DNA from: CAWJMD01 sp963700925
GTDB lineage: Bacteria > Actinomycetota > Actinomycetes > Actinomycetales > CAWJMD01
NCBI GenBank assembly: GCA_963700925.1
Contig: OY969553.1
Location: 2,542,001-2,606,000, forward strand
Reading direction: 5' to 3'
DNA: 64,000 bases
This document shows positions 52,582 to 61,684 of the stretch, in pieces (positions within the stretch are counted from its first letter, which is position 1; each line of letters opens with the position of its first letter). The notes under the pieces are model-generated. The model did no database searches. It was given only the letters and a program-made list of their open reading frames with translations, and was not told the origin of the DNA. A program made the position numbers and the translations under genes.

Positions 52582-54863
52582 TGACCACACAGCGTGCAGG
52601 TGGACTGACCGTCTCGGACAGCGAGGGCTCCGCGCAGGTCGAGCTCGCGATCAGCGGGATGACGTGTGCCTCGTGCGCCACTCGCATCGAGAAGAAGCTG
52701 AACAAGCTCGAGGGGGTCAGCGCGACGGTCAACTACGCGACGGAGAAGGCCAAGGTCTCGTACGCGGAGGGAGTCAGCACCGACGACATCGTCGGTGCGG
52801 TCGAAGCAGCCGGGTACGAGGCCAGGCTGCCGCAACCGCCGCGTACCGCGGCCGACCGGTTCTTCGACGAGGGGCCGGACGAGGCGGAGCTGCACGCGCT
52901 CGCGCTGCGTCGTCGGCTGATCATCTCCGCGGTCCTGACCGTTCCGGTGATCGCGCTCGCGATGATCCCGTCTCTGCAGTTCGAGTACTGGCAGTGGCTG
53001 TCGTTGACCCTTGCGGCGCCGGTCGTGGTCTGGGGTGCGTGGCCGTTCCACCAGGCGGCGTGGACGAACCTGCGGCACGCCACCTCCACGATGGACACCC
53101 TGATCTCGCTGGGAACCCTTGCCGCGCTGGGCTGGTCGGTCTACGCGCTGTTCTTCGGTACCGCGGGCGTGCCGGGGATGACGCACCCGTTCGAGCTGAC
53201 CGTGACGCGCAGCGACGGGAGCGCCAACATCTACCTCGAGGCCGCTGCCGGGGTCACCACGTTCATCCTGGCCGGCCGGTACTTCGAGGTGCGGTCCAAG
53301 CGGCAGGCCGGTGCTGCCCTGCGCGCGCTGCTGGAGATGGGCGCCAAGGACGTCGCGGTCCTGGTGAACGGGGTCGAGCAGCGGGTGCCCGTCGAGTCCC
53401 TGAGCGTCGGTGACCTGTTCGTCGTCCGTCCGGGCGAGAAGATCGCCACCGACGGCGTCGTCGAGGAAGGGACCTCGGCGGTCGACGCCTCGATGCTGAC
53501 CGGTGAGTCGGTGCCGGTCGAGGTGGGCGTCGGCGACTCGATCACTGGTGCCACGGTCAATGTCGGCGGCCGGTTGCTGGTGCGGGCCATCCGGATCGGG
53601 GCCGACACCCAGCTCGCGCAGATGGCGAGGCTGGTCGAGGACGCCCAGAACGGCAAGGCCGAGGTGCAACGACTCGCCGACCGCGTCTCGGGCGTGTTCG
53701 TGCCGATCGTGATCGCGCTGGCGGCCGGGACCCTCGGCTTCTGGATCGGCACCGGAAGCGGTCTGGCAGTGGCGTTCACGGCGGCCGTCGCCGTCCTGAT
53801 CATCGCCTGTCCGTGCGCGCTCGGCCTCGCCACCCCGACCGCGCTGATGGTGGGCACCGGTCGGGGTGCGCAGCTCGGCATCCTGATCAGGGGGCCCGAG
53901 GTGCTGGAGTCCACCCGCCGCGTCGACACCATCGTCCTGGACAAGACCGGCACGGTCACGACCGGACGGATGACCCTCCTCGACGTGCACGTCGCCGAGG
54001 GCGAGAACGCCGACCAGGTGCTGCGCTACGCGGGCGCGCTCGAGGACGCCTCCGAGCACCCCATCGCGCGGGCCATCACCGTCGGGGCCACACAGCGGGT
54101 CGGGGACCTGCCCCGCGTGGACAACTTCGCGAACCTCGAGGGTCTGGGCGTGCAGGGCGACGTCGAGGCGCATTCGGTTCTGGTCGGACGCCCACGCCTA
54201 CTGGCTGAGAACTCGCAGCCGCTGGACACCCGGCTCGAGGACGCCATGTCCCGCGCCCAGGCGCAGGGCCGCACGGCCGTTGCGGTCGGATGGGACGGCG
54301 CCGCCAGAGGCGTTCTCGTCGTGGCCGACACGGTCAAGGACACCTCGGCCGAGGCGGTGCAGCGGCTGCGCAGCCTCGGGCTGACTCCCGTGCTACTGAC
54401 CGGCGACAACGAGCCCGCGGCCCACGCCGTGGCCGCGGAAGTCGGCATCGACCAGGTCATCGCCGAGGTCCTCCCGCAGGACAAGGTCGACGTGGTCAAG
54501 CGCCTGCAGGCCCAGGGCAAGGTGGTCGCGATGGTGGGAGACGGCGTCAACGACGCCGCCGCACTGGCGCAAGCCGACCTCGGTCTGGCGATGGGAACCG
54601 GCACGGACGTCGCGATCGAGGCGTCCGACCTGACCCTCGTCACCGGAGACCTGCGGGTGGCCGCCGACGCCATCCGCCTTGCGCGACGGACGCTCGGGAC
54701 CATCAAGGGCAACCTCTTCTGGGCCTTCGCGTACAACGTGGCCGCCCTGCCGTTGGCCGCTGCCGGGCTGCTGAACCCGATGCTCGCCGGCGCCGCGATG
54801 GCCTTCTCATCGGTGTTCGTGGTCACGAACAGCCTGCGGCTGCGTGGTTTCAAGGCCAGCTAG
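52581..54863 (+). CDS. copA: Copper-translocating P-type ATPase
   Basis: A 760-aa P1B ATPase. A single N-terminal HMA domain has GMTCASC (Cys29, Cys32); the membrane CPC motif is Cys410-Pro-Cys412 in IIACPCALG; the phosphorylated Asp is Asp454 in LDKTGT; the HP motif is in EDASEHPIA; GDGVND is in the hinge. This pattern is typical of Cu(I) exporters (CopA/CtpV type). It is translated right after the Met-rich protein gene and shares its CsoR-type control. Ag(I) is also a usual substrate. Confidence 0.94.
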   Translation: MTTQRAGGLTVSDSEGSAQVELAISGMTCASCATRIEKKLNKLEGVSATVNYATEKAKVSYAEGVSTDDIVGAVEAAGYEARLPQPPRTAADRFFDEGPDEAELHALALRRRLIISAVLTVPVIALAMIPSLQFEYWQWLSLTLAAPVVVWGAWPFHQAAWTNLRHATSTMDTLISLGTLAALGWSVYALFFGTAGVPGMTHPFELTVTRSDGSANIYLEAAAGVTTFILAGRYFEVRSKRQAGAALRALLEMGAKDVAVLVNGVEQRVPVESLSVGDLFVVRPGEKIATDGVVEEGTSAVDASMLTGESVPVEVGVGDSITGATVNVGGRLLVRAIRIGADTQLAQMARLVEDAQNGKAEVQRLADRVSGVFVPIVIALAAGTLGFWIGTGSGLAVAFTAAVAVLIIACPCALGLATPTALMVGTGRGAQLGILIRGPEVLESTRRVDTIVLDKTGTVTTGRMTLLDVHVAEGENADQVLRYAGALEDASEHPIARAITVGATQRVGDLPRVDNFANLEGLGVQGDVEAHSVLVGRPRLLAENSQPLDTRLEDAMSRAQAQGRTAVAVGWDGAARGVLVVADTVKDTSAEAVQRLRSLGLTPVLLTGDNEPAAHAVAAEVGIDQVIAEVLPQDKVDVVKRLQAQGKVVAMVGDGVNDAAALAQADLGLAMGTGTDVAIEASDLTLVTGDLRVAADAIRLARRTLGTIKGNLFWAFAYNVAALPLAAAGLLNPMLAGAAMAFSSVFVVTNSLRLRGFKAS

Positions 54864-55011
54864 CCGTCCCGCCGGGCCATGAGTGCCCCACCGATCACGA
54901 GCGCGGCGACCGTCCACGCGGCCGTGACGCCGAGGCCGCCCACGGCGCGAGGGGGACGTTGTCGAACCGCTCGACGGTCTGCTGGATCGCGAGACGATGC
55001 ACGCCTAGCGT
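54860..55011 (-). pseudogene. ABC-type permease C-terminal remnant
   Basis: The minus frame ends GLGVTAAWTVAALVIGGALM then ARRDG, a typical last helix and basic tail of an ABC-2-type permease. Upstream, another frame reads IQQTVERFDNVPLAPW, joining by one nucleotide near 54940. Nothing further upstream matches, so it is a truncated, shifted fragment. Its stop overlaps the copA stop (CTAG). Confidence 0.5.
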
Positions 55012-55050
55012 CCCTAGCCTGACAGCCGCTCCGCGGGCGCGGGTGGCCGG

Positions 55051-55623
55051 TTATCCGATGCCTTGGAGCTCCTGGAGGAGGAGCGCCACAGCGATGGCCA
55101 ACGCCACGACTGCGATCATCTGCGCACCGGCTGCAGCCAAGAGCCACGCCGCACGAGACTTGTTCCACCTGCGCATGGTCGGAACGGTTGCGCCGTAGAA
55201 CTCCACGATCTTCTGGGCGAAGTCATCTGGAGACGAGATGGCTGCTGCCATGGCTTCCTCCAGCTTGCCCGTCGGCACCGGAGAACCCTTGTCGGCACCA
55301 CGAAACCCGCTGACCAGTGAGAGGGCGATGGCCAGCACAAAGAACCCGAGTGCTGCGAAGAACAGGTAGAGAGTCGCTTCCGGCAGCGCCAGGTCCGTCG
55401 ATCGAGGAAACAGCGCTCCGACGGCCCCGGTCACGGTCACGAGGCCGCCGGTACTCGCGACCAACGAGCTTGCTCGCTGTTCGAGCCGATCCCGGTGTGC
55501 CACTTCCGAGTCGAGCATCTGGCGGACGAACTCGGCGGTGTCCTTGATCCCGAGGATGCGCTCCGGGGTGTGCGGCGGGCTCGGGCGCCCCCCACTCCCA
55601 CCGTCAACGGGCTGTGCGGTCAC
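55051..55623 (-). CDS. Three-helix membrane protein, last gene of the four-gene cassette
   Basis: A 190-aa protein. An amphipathic region (FVRQMLDSEVAHRDRLEQRA) precedes three membrane helices: about SSLVASTGGLVTVTGAVGAL, TLYLFFAALGFFVLAIALSL and WLLAAAGAQMIAVVALAIAV. The start is GTG 55623, whose GTGA overlaps the stop of the 551-aa gene, so it is the fourth member of the coupled set. The RLEQRASSLVASTGGLV pattern just before helix 1 recurs in small membrane proteins of unknown role. It may anchor or respond to the large proteins. Confidence 0.75.
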   Translation of the reverse strand: MTAQPVDGGSGGRPSPPHTPERILGIKDTAEFVRQMLDSEVAHRDRLEQRASSLVASTGGLVTVTGAVGALFPRSTDLALPEATLYLFFAALGFFVLAIALSLVSGFRGADKGSPVPTGKLEEAMAAAISSPDDFAQKIVEFYGATVPTMRRWNKSRAAWLLAAAGAQMIAVVALAIAVALLLQELQGIG

Positions 55624-57275
55624 CTGTGGCCCCCTGCAGGATGCGTGCGATCGAAGGCGACGAGACTCCGGCTCTCCCCTCGGCCCGGGCGAGCCCGCCG
55701 GCCGAGCCACGTGACCAGGCGGCCGTCGGACGTGCGGGCCAGCTGCCACGAGCGGGTGAGCATCAGGCCGCCGCGCGGCACCTCCTCCTCGAAGAGCGAG
55801 AACGGCCTGGACGGGTCGAGGAACCGGCCCAGGGGCGGGAAGCTCTGCGCGTCACCGCGCAGGAAGACGCCGCGCCGCAACCGGATCGATCGCTGCCCCG
55901 CGGAGACCGGGACCAGGGGAGTCCAGTGGTCCGGCGGCTCGTCCGCCAGGTCGTAGACGATGGCGTCGCGCGGCAGGTCCTCGGCGGCATCTTCCGGCAC
56001 TGCGGCGAGGCGGTCCCTCCACTGCTCGTACCGGTCGACTCGCTGACCCGCCGCACCGAGGACGGTCCGCTCGATGGCCCAACCGAGGTCAGCCATCTCG
56101 TCCCGCGTCAGCTGCACCTCCTCGACCGCCGCGCCTTCGGCCGAGCCGGAGACCACGGACGGCAGCATGATGCGGCCGGGCGGCGCGCCGCTCACCTCGA
56201 ACATCCGCCAGGCCGGAACCTGCGCCGGCAGAACCAAGGTCGAGACGCCGAACGTATCCACCACCACGACGCCGTCGAGTGCCAGCACCGTGCCGTACTC
56301 GACGTCGACAGGCGCCACGAACCAGTCGTTGCCGTAGACCGACGCGAACTCCACGAGCAGCAACCGGGCCACGTCGCCGCCCTCGGCCTCGACCAGCGGG
56401 AAGGACACGCCGCCGTCCTCGAGCTCCCACCAACGGTTCGCGGGCATCCCGGGGTAGGACACGCGGGTCGGCAGCCCCCTGTGCGTCCACCGGCGTGGCT
56501 CGGCGCCGGAACCCGGCCCGCCCGCTCCGGCTCGGAAGTCGTGCCAGTCGAGCCGACCGCCCTGGTAGGCGGGTGCCTCCAGCACGACGTCACCGCCACC
56601 GACCGGGTCGGCGGCCGCGACGCTGAAGTGGTACTCCAGCCGGTCGTCCACCCATGCCTGACCTGCGTCGGGTTCCGGGTTCGGGTACCACGCTGCCCAC
56701 GCCCGCAGCGCGTCCAGCACGCGCTCGCGAATGGCTTGTGGGACAGCGGGAAGCGCAGGAAGCTGCACCTCACCGGACGGATCCCGTGCCGCCGCCAGCA
56801 GCGCCGCACCGTCCAAGGCGGTTCGCCTCAGCACCCGGAAGCGTTGCTTGGCCTCGACGTCCTTGCCGGACGGGTCGGGGTCCAGGAGCGGGTACGCGGA
56901 ACGGAAGTCACGAGCGACACCTGAGAGCGCCGGCACACCGGCCAGGGCAGCGAGCCAGTGCTGCCCGGCCGCCGCCGAGTCGGCCCAGTCGAGCGGGTGT
57001 GACTCAGCCTCGACGAGCGGCTCGAGGTCGTCGCCCGGCGAGATCGGGAGGGCCGGGCCGGTACCGACGTGGAGCCGGTCGATCGGGGTCGAGGCGGCGT
57101 GCACGCGCACCCAGGCAGGGCTGGCAGCGTCCTCGCCGGTCAGCTCGCCCAGCTGCCACTGCCGGCCGAGCAGCCAGGCCGGGTCGTACAGCCGCGCCGC
57201 CAGGCCGCGGTCGGGGCCGGGAACGGCGTCGTCCGAGCGAGGCTCGATCCGGTACCAGCCGGTGATGGACCTCAT
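55620..57275 (-). CDS. 551-aa uncharacterised protein of the cassette
   Basis: A 551-aa protein with the opening ITGWYRIEPRSDDAVPGPDR and a strongly patterned core RLYDPAWLLGRQWQLGELTG, then EDAASPAWVRVHA. Other conserved-looking blocks are FRVLRRTALDGAALLAAARD, the Trp/Tyr-rich NRWWELEDGGVSFPLVEAEG and YGNDWFVAPVDVEYGTVLAL. No signal peptide, membrane helix or known enzyme motif is visible; many beta-strands are likely. The ATG at 57275 overlaps the stop of the 1470-aa gene (ATGA). I recall similar sequence in uncharacterised multi-gene sets from diverse bacteria, but no function. Confidence 0.8.
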   Translation of the reverse strand: MRSITGWYRIEPRSDDAVPGPDRGLAARLYDPAWLLGRQWQLGELTGEDAASPAWVRVHAASTPIDRLHVGTGPALPISPGDDLEPLVEAESHPLDWADSAAAGQHWLAALAGVPALSGVARDFRSAYPLLDPDPSGKDVEAKQRFRVLRRTALDGAALLAAARDPSGEVQLPALPAVPQAIRERVLDALRAWAAWYPNPEPDAGQAWVDDRLEYHFSVAAADPVGGGDVVLEAPAYQGGRLDWHDFRAGAGGPGSGAEPRRWTHRGLPTRVSYPGMPANRWWELEDGGVSFPLVEAEGGDVARLLLVEFASVYGNDWFVAPVDVEYGTVLALDGVVVVDTFGVSTLVLPAQVPAWRMFEVSGAPPGRIMLPSVVSGSAEGAAVEEVQLTRDEMADLGWAIERTVLGAAGQRVDRYEQWRDRLAAVPEDAAEDLPRDAIVYDLADEPPDHWTPLVPVSAGQRSIRLRRGVFLRGDAQSFPPLGRFLDPSRPFSLFEEEVPRGGLMLTRSWQLARTSDGRLVTWLGRRARPGRGESRSLVAFDRTHPAGGHR

Positions 57276-60200
57276 CCCACCCCTCCCTCCCGCGCCACCA
57301 GGGGCACCAGGTCCATGCCCACCGTGTCACCGGCGGTGTTGTCCGCCACCAGCAGTGCAGGCAGGAAGCGCCCCAGCCATGGCACCTCCTCGGGCCCCAC
57401 CATGCGGATCCGGGCCAGGTCGGCTGTCTCGCGCACGACGTCCAGCAAGCCGTCCGCGGTCCACGCTTGACCCAGCACCGGCGGCACCGCGACCAGCACG
57501 GCTTGCGGAGCCCGTGCGCCCGGTTCGTCGAAATGGAGTGCGACACCGGCTGTTCCGGACGACTCAGGCAGCCGGTCGGTCCACTCGTCCAGAACGATGC
57601 CCGCAAGAGCGGGCGCTGCGGCCTGGTCACCCGTCGCGTGCACGAGAACGGAGAGGGCGTGGTCGGGCAGGGTGGCGTCGCCCGTCAGGCGGAGGCCGAT
57701 CCAGCGCGAGGCGGGTGGAACCTGCACCGGCGCGTAGCGTCCGCCGCCGCCCGCCGTGGCGAGCAGGTACCGGTCGACGGGCGCGCGCACCAGCGCCGTT
57801 CGCTGGAGCCAGGCAAGGGGCGCGGCAGGTTCGTTACCGACGAAATCGACGGTGTCGCAAGCGATCACAGCTTCGGACCAGCCGGCCGGCGGTGCGCAGA
57901 CGGGCAGCACCGCGAAGTCATCGCCGAAGACAGCACGCAGTGCTGCCCGCGGCCCAGGGGCGGCATCGATGGCGGCGATGGCCCGCGCGGCCTCGGCCAA
58001 GGTCGCGACCGCCGCACCGGCCAGCACCGCGGCGGTGTCGGCGCCGGGCGCGCGGGCGTCCTTCAAGGCGGCTGCCACACCGCGGACGCCGAATCCGGCC
58101 ATGGCGAACAGCGCGGTCCGCAGACGGTCGGCGTTGCCGGCGTCCGGCGCGGCGGCTGAGGTCAGCTCTTCCGCAGCGGCTCGGAACGCGGCTTCCGCTG
58201 CGTCGGCCCGGCCGGCGAGCTCCGCCAGGTCGGGGTCGGCCGGACGGCCTTGCGGATCCAGGTCTGCGGTACTCAAAGGCCTTGCGGTTCCAAGAGATTC
58301 GGCGATCCAGCGGCCCTGCACGAGCGCATCCTCGAGGGGGACGACGTCGGCAGGCCAGGTCTCGCCGGGCCAGTCCGCGTCGCCGCTCTGGATGATCTCC
58401 GCCCGCCCCGCGTCGGTAGCTACCGCCAGTGCCTCGGCCAGCAACAGCTCCAGATCGTCGCCGTGCACGACGTCGAGTGCGCACACGCCGGCATCGGCCA
58501 GCGTCAGCTCCTGCACTGTTGTGGCGCCCGCCTGGTCGACGACTCGTGCGGCCGCCCGGATGCTGGAGGCCGGTCCGAGCAGCCCAGCCACCCAGCGTTC
58601 GAGCCGCGGCTCGGCACGCCGGCGATGCCTCGCGGCCGCCCATCCCGGGGCCGCTGTCGTCGACATCGGGACGAGGGTGACGAGCCGGTGCTGGTAGTCG
58701 TGCGCCGGGCGAGGCGTGCGCAGCACGTCCGGCTCCGGTGGCGGGCCCTGACCCGAGCTGACGGCATCGGACATCGCGGCTGCCCGCGCGAGGTTTCCGG
58801 AGGCCATCTGGTGCACGGTCTCGGCGAGCACGAGGTCGGCAACGGCATCCGCGTCCGCAGCCATGGACTCGAGTTCGGCCTGGACGGCGGCGCGTTCGGA
58901 CGCGGTGGCCGGCGGCGTGGCCGAACCGAGCCGTGACGTGACGGAGGCGGGCTCGTCGCGCCAGCGGCGCAACAGCTCCAGGCCGTCGACCACCCCGGAT
59001 GCCGCCATCGCCTCCACCGCCTCGTGCGTGTCCGCCGCGTCCGCCACGATCGGCGCGAGCGAGCGGATCGGCCGGATGAAGCGGTCCAGCTCCAGCCCCG
59101 GACGGCTGCGGTCGTGCAGACCGCGTTCGAACCGGTAGCCGAGCAGCGCGCCGAGCGGCTGGCCCTGGCGCACCCCGTCCAGCAGCCAGGTGGCCACCCG
59201 TGCTCGGTCGGACGACAGGTCCACGGCGAACGCCTCTGCCGCGGCGCCGCCGCTGCCCCGGTGGCTGAGGTGCCCGCTCAGCAGCAGCGCGGCGGTACTG
59301 GCCTGGGTGAGGGACGGGGCCAGGACGTACCCCGAGTTCGTCGGGTCGACCACGAGTGGGCCATCTTCCCCGCGAGGCAGCTGGGGCGCCGGTTGCGCTG
59401 CGGGCTTGGGCACCAGGCCGTCCACCCAGCCGTAGCCGCCCACGTACGCACCGGTCGGGTGTGCGTTCCGTACCTCGGCCAGGCGCTGAGTGGCCACGGC
59501 GGTCAGCCAGGCGTCGAGCCGGTGGGAGCAGGCGTCGAGCGCGGTCCTGGTCAGCCGGTCGAGCTCCGCGCTGGGCACGCTCGAGAGCTCCGCCAGCGCT
59601 CGCCGCACGTCCGTCGTCCGCCCGAAAGCTGCACGCACGTGGGGCAATCCGAGCGCAGCCACCTGCTGTGGTGTGGCAGTGGCGATGAAGTCCTCGACCG
59701 ACACCCCGACGGGAGCGGCCGGGATGGTCTCTCGCACCGGCCGGGCGAGCAGCCGGGCTGGGGTGGCTGTGGGGCGCTGCGGAACGGCGTCGATCACCTC
59801 CGCCTCGAGTGCCGACTTGGCAGCGGCCACGCTCGCCGGCCTTGAGAAGCGCACTGCGGCATCGAGATCCGCGAGCTTGGCTGACCGCTCGGCAAGTGCG
59901 CGCAGCAGCGTGCTCGCGCCCGGACCTGAGTACGGCCCGTCGCGCTCGGAGCGAGATGCTAGGTACCGCAGGTAGTTCGGGCCACCACCCTCGGGGCCGG
60001 GCAGGGGCTCGGTCTCCGAGAGAGGCCCCGCCAAGACCGGCGCGCGCCGGATCCGGACCGTCCGCGGGTCGAAGGCCATCCGGCTCAGCGGAGGTGACGC
60101 CTGGCCTCCCGCCAGCTGGAACGCTGCCTCTGCCAGCGGCCTGCCCGTCGGGTCGAGATCGGCCACGAGTGGCGCGATGGCCGCCGACAGCAACCCGCCG

Positions 60201-61684
60201 CGCACCGGGCGCAGACGGTAGCCGCCCGACACGGCCTCCCGGCCGAGGATGTCGAGCAGTTCCTGGTCCGGGTCGGCACCAGGTCGGCCGACGTGCGGGA
60301 CCCGACCCGCCGCGGCGAGCCACTCGGGCGTGAGGCGGCGCAGCAGCCGCACGACATCGTCCGCGGCGTCGCCGTCCTGCGCCGGCAGCCAGGCTCGCGC
60401 CGAGGTCACCGGCAGCATCCCGTACGGCTGTGCGCCGATCCTCAGCAGCGGCAGCGGCCCTAGCCCGCGGACAGACTCGATGAACAGCTTTCGCGCCGCC
60501 TCGATGGTCGTGTCGTCGACCGCCGTTCCACCCAGGGTCTCCAGCACGTAGCCGAGCGTCGCGGGCCACAGGGCCCGGTGCATCGCCCGGGCGTGGAGTG
60601 CTGATGACGAGCCCGCGTGCACCAGGCCCGCGAGGGTCTCAGGCGCCAGCCCGAGAGCGAAAGCCGCTGCGCCAGTGTCCTCCTCACCAAGGCCGGCACT
60701 GGGGTGCGCGGCGTCGAACAGCTCCCGGGCGTCGGGGCGCCGGGTCCATCCGCTGCGTTCCTCGCCGGTGTTGTTCGTGGCAGTCCCGGGTGGCAGCACG
60801 TCTAGGCCGGCCCCGAACCGGTGCCCCTCCAGCATCGCGCGCAGTCGCTTGCCAGAGCCGGCCGCGTCGTCGTCGGCGCGCACCCCGAGCACGATGAGTC
60901 GGTCCAGGCCACCGTCGTCCGGCATCGGCACACGCAAGGCCATCCCGACCTTGACGGCCGCGGGGAAGTCGACCAGCCATCTGGATGCCTCGTCCAGCGG
61001 CGGCCCCTCTGCCGGCGGAGCCGAGTTCGGTGCGGGCCCCAGGGGCAGGCCGTCGGGGATCGGGAGTCCGGCCGCGGTCACGACCCTCGTGGTTCCGCGG
61101 TAGCCGTGAACGGTCCAGCGGTCCGGCAGCACGGAGCTGTGCGCCGGCCGTACGACGTCGGACGGGGCGGGCAGGCCGGTCTCGGAGAGCTGCGCCACGT
61201 ACAGCGCGCGGGTGGTGCCGACCCGGCCTGCCAGCTGCTCGAACGCCCGCCGCCGGGCCTCGGGATCCGAACCGGCCGCGGCGAGCAGCGCGGCATAGGC
61301 CTCACCCGCCGCGACCTCACCACTGGTCAGCCCCGGCTGGTGCGAGTCGACGTGGATCTCGTCCGGGTAGACCCGCACGAGCAAGGCGCGGCCGTCGGCG
61401 TCGGTCACGAACCGCGTCTCCAGCCGAACCGGCAGCAGCACGACCGGGGTGTCGTCGGGCAGCACGGGAACTGCCGCGTCGAACTCCGCCAGCCGCTCCC
61501 GGGCGCGGGCGAGATTGGTTCTGGCCACGGCCAGGAGCCGAGTCGCCGCGCGGAGCTGTGCCAGCGCGCCGAGGTCACCGGGGTTGGCGGCGACCTCCTC
61601 CCGGGCCTCGCGGACGGCGACCTCTGCCTGCTCGACCGCCCTCTCCTGGGCACGGACGGCGGCGACGAGCTCGTCGCGGGTCAC
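57272..61684 (-). CDS. 1470-aa uncharacterised protein of the cassette
   Basis: A very large protein. Residues 1-70 form a charged coiled coil (AVRAQERAVEQAEVAVREAR, then RLLAVARTNLARARERLAEF). PVRLETRFVTDADGRALLVR and VYPDEIHVDSHQPGLT follow near 80-115. The middle is Ala-rich and largely helical with blocks such as VRGLGPLPLLRIGAQPYGML (about 410-430) and YGWVDGLVPKPAAQP. The C-terminal part has GIVLDEWTDRLPESSGTAGV then ALHFDEPGARAPQAVLVAVP. No ATP-binding, protease or membrane motif is seen. GTG start overlaps the upstream stop as GTGA. The long same-strand frame inside it (57918-60569) is a GC-bias shadow. Confidence 0.8.
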   Translation of the reverse strand: MTRDELVAAVRAQERAVEQAEVAVREAREEVAANPGDLGALAQLRAATRLLAVARTNLARARERLAEFDAAVPVLPDDTPVVLLPVRLETRFVTDADGRALLVRVYPDEIHVDSHQPGLTSGEVAAGEAYAALLAAAGSDPEARRRAFEQLAGRVGTTRALYVAQLSETGLPAPSDVVRPAHSSVLPDRWTVHGYRGTTRVVTAAGLPIPDGLPLGPAPNSAPPAEGPPLDEASRWLVDFPAAVKVGMALRVPMPDDGGLDRLIVLGVRADDDAAGSGKRLRAMLEGHRFGAGLDVLPPGTATNNTGEERSGWTRRPDARELFDAAHPSAGLGEEDTGAAAFALGLAPETLAGLVHAGSSSALHARAMHRALWPATLGYVLETLGGTAVDDTTIEAARKLFIESVRGLGPLPLLRIGAQPYGMLPVTSARAWLPAQDGDAADDVVRLLRRLTPEWLAAAGRVPHVGRPGADPDQELLDILGREAVSGGYRLRPVRGGLLSAAIAPLVADLDPTGRPLAEAAFQLAGGQASPPLSRMAFDPRTVRIRRAPVLAGPLSETEPLPGPEGGGPNYLRYLASRSERDGPYSGPGASTLLRALAERSAKLADLDAAVRFSRPASVAAAKSALEAEVIDAVPQRPTATPARLLARPVRETIPAAPVGVSVEDFIATATPQQVAALGLPHVRAAFGRTTDVRRALAELSSVPSAELDRLTRTALDACSHRLDAWLTAVATQRLAEVRNAHPTGAYVGGYGWVDGLVPKPAAQPAPQLPRGEDGPLVVDPTNSGYVLAPSLTQASTAALLLSGHLSHRGSGGAAAEAFAVDLSSDRARVATWLLDGVRQGQPLGALLGYRFERGLHDRSRPGLELDRFIRPIRSLAPIVADAADTHEAVEAMAASGVVDGLELLRRWRDEPASVTSRLGSATPPATASERAAVQAELESMAADADAVADLVLAETVHQMASGNLARAAAMSDAVSSGQGPPPEPDVLRTPRPAHDYQHRLVTLVPMSTTAAPGWAAARHRRRAEPRLERWVAGLLGPASSIRAAARVVDQAGATTVQELTLADAGVCALDVVHGDDLELLLAEALAVATDAGRAEIIQSGDADWPGETWPADVVPLEDALVQGRWIAESLGTARPLSTADLDPQGRPADPDLAELAGRADAAEAAFRAAAEELTSAAAPDAGNADRLRTALFAMAGFGVRGVAAALKDARAPGADTAAVLAGAAVATLAEAARAIAAIDAAPGPRAALRAVFGDDFAVLPVCAPPAGWSEAVIACDTVDFVGNEPAAPLAWLQRTALVRAPVDRYLLATAGGGGRYAPVQVPPASRWIGLRLTGDATLPDHALSVLVHATGDQAAAPALAGIVLDEWTDRLPESSGTAGVALHFDEPGARAPQAVLVAVPPVLGQAWTADGLLDVVRETADLARIRMVGPEEVPWLGRFLPALLVADNTAGDTVGMDLVPLVAREGGVG

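Noticed and set aside
56731..58395. Long plus-strand frames opposite the giant-protein cassette
   Set aside because: Ser/Arg/Pro-rich antisense translation without ribosome sites or motifs; typical shadows in high-GC DNA.
57918..60569. An 883-aa frame on the same strand as the 1470-aa gene
   Set aside because: It is Arg/Gly/Ala-rich GC-bias reading inside the 1470-aa frame, which has conserved-looking blocks and start/stop coupling at both ends.
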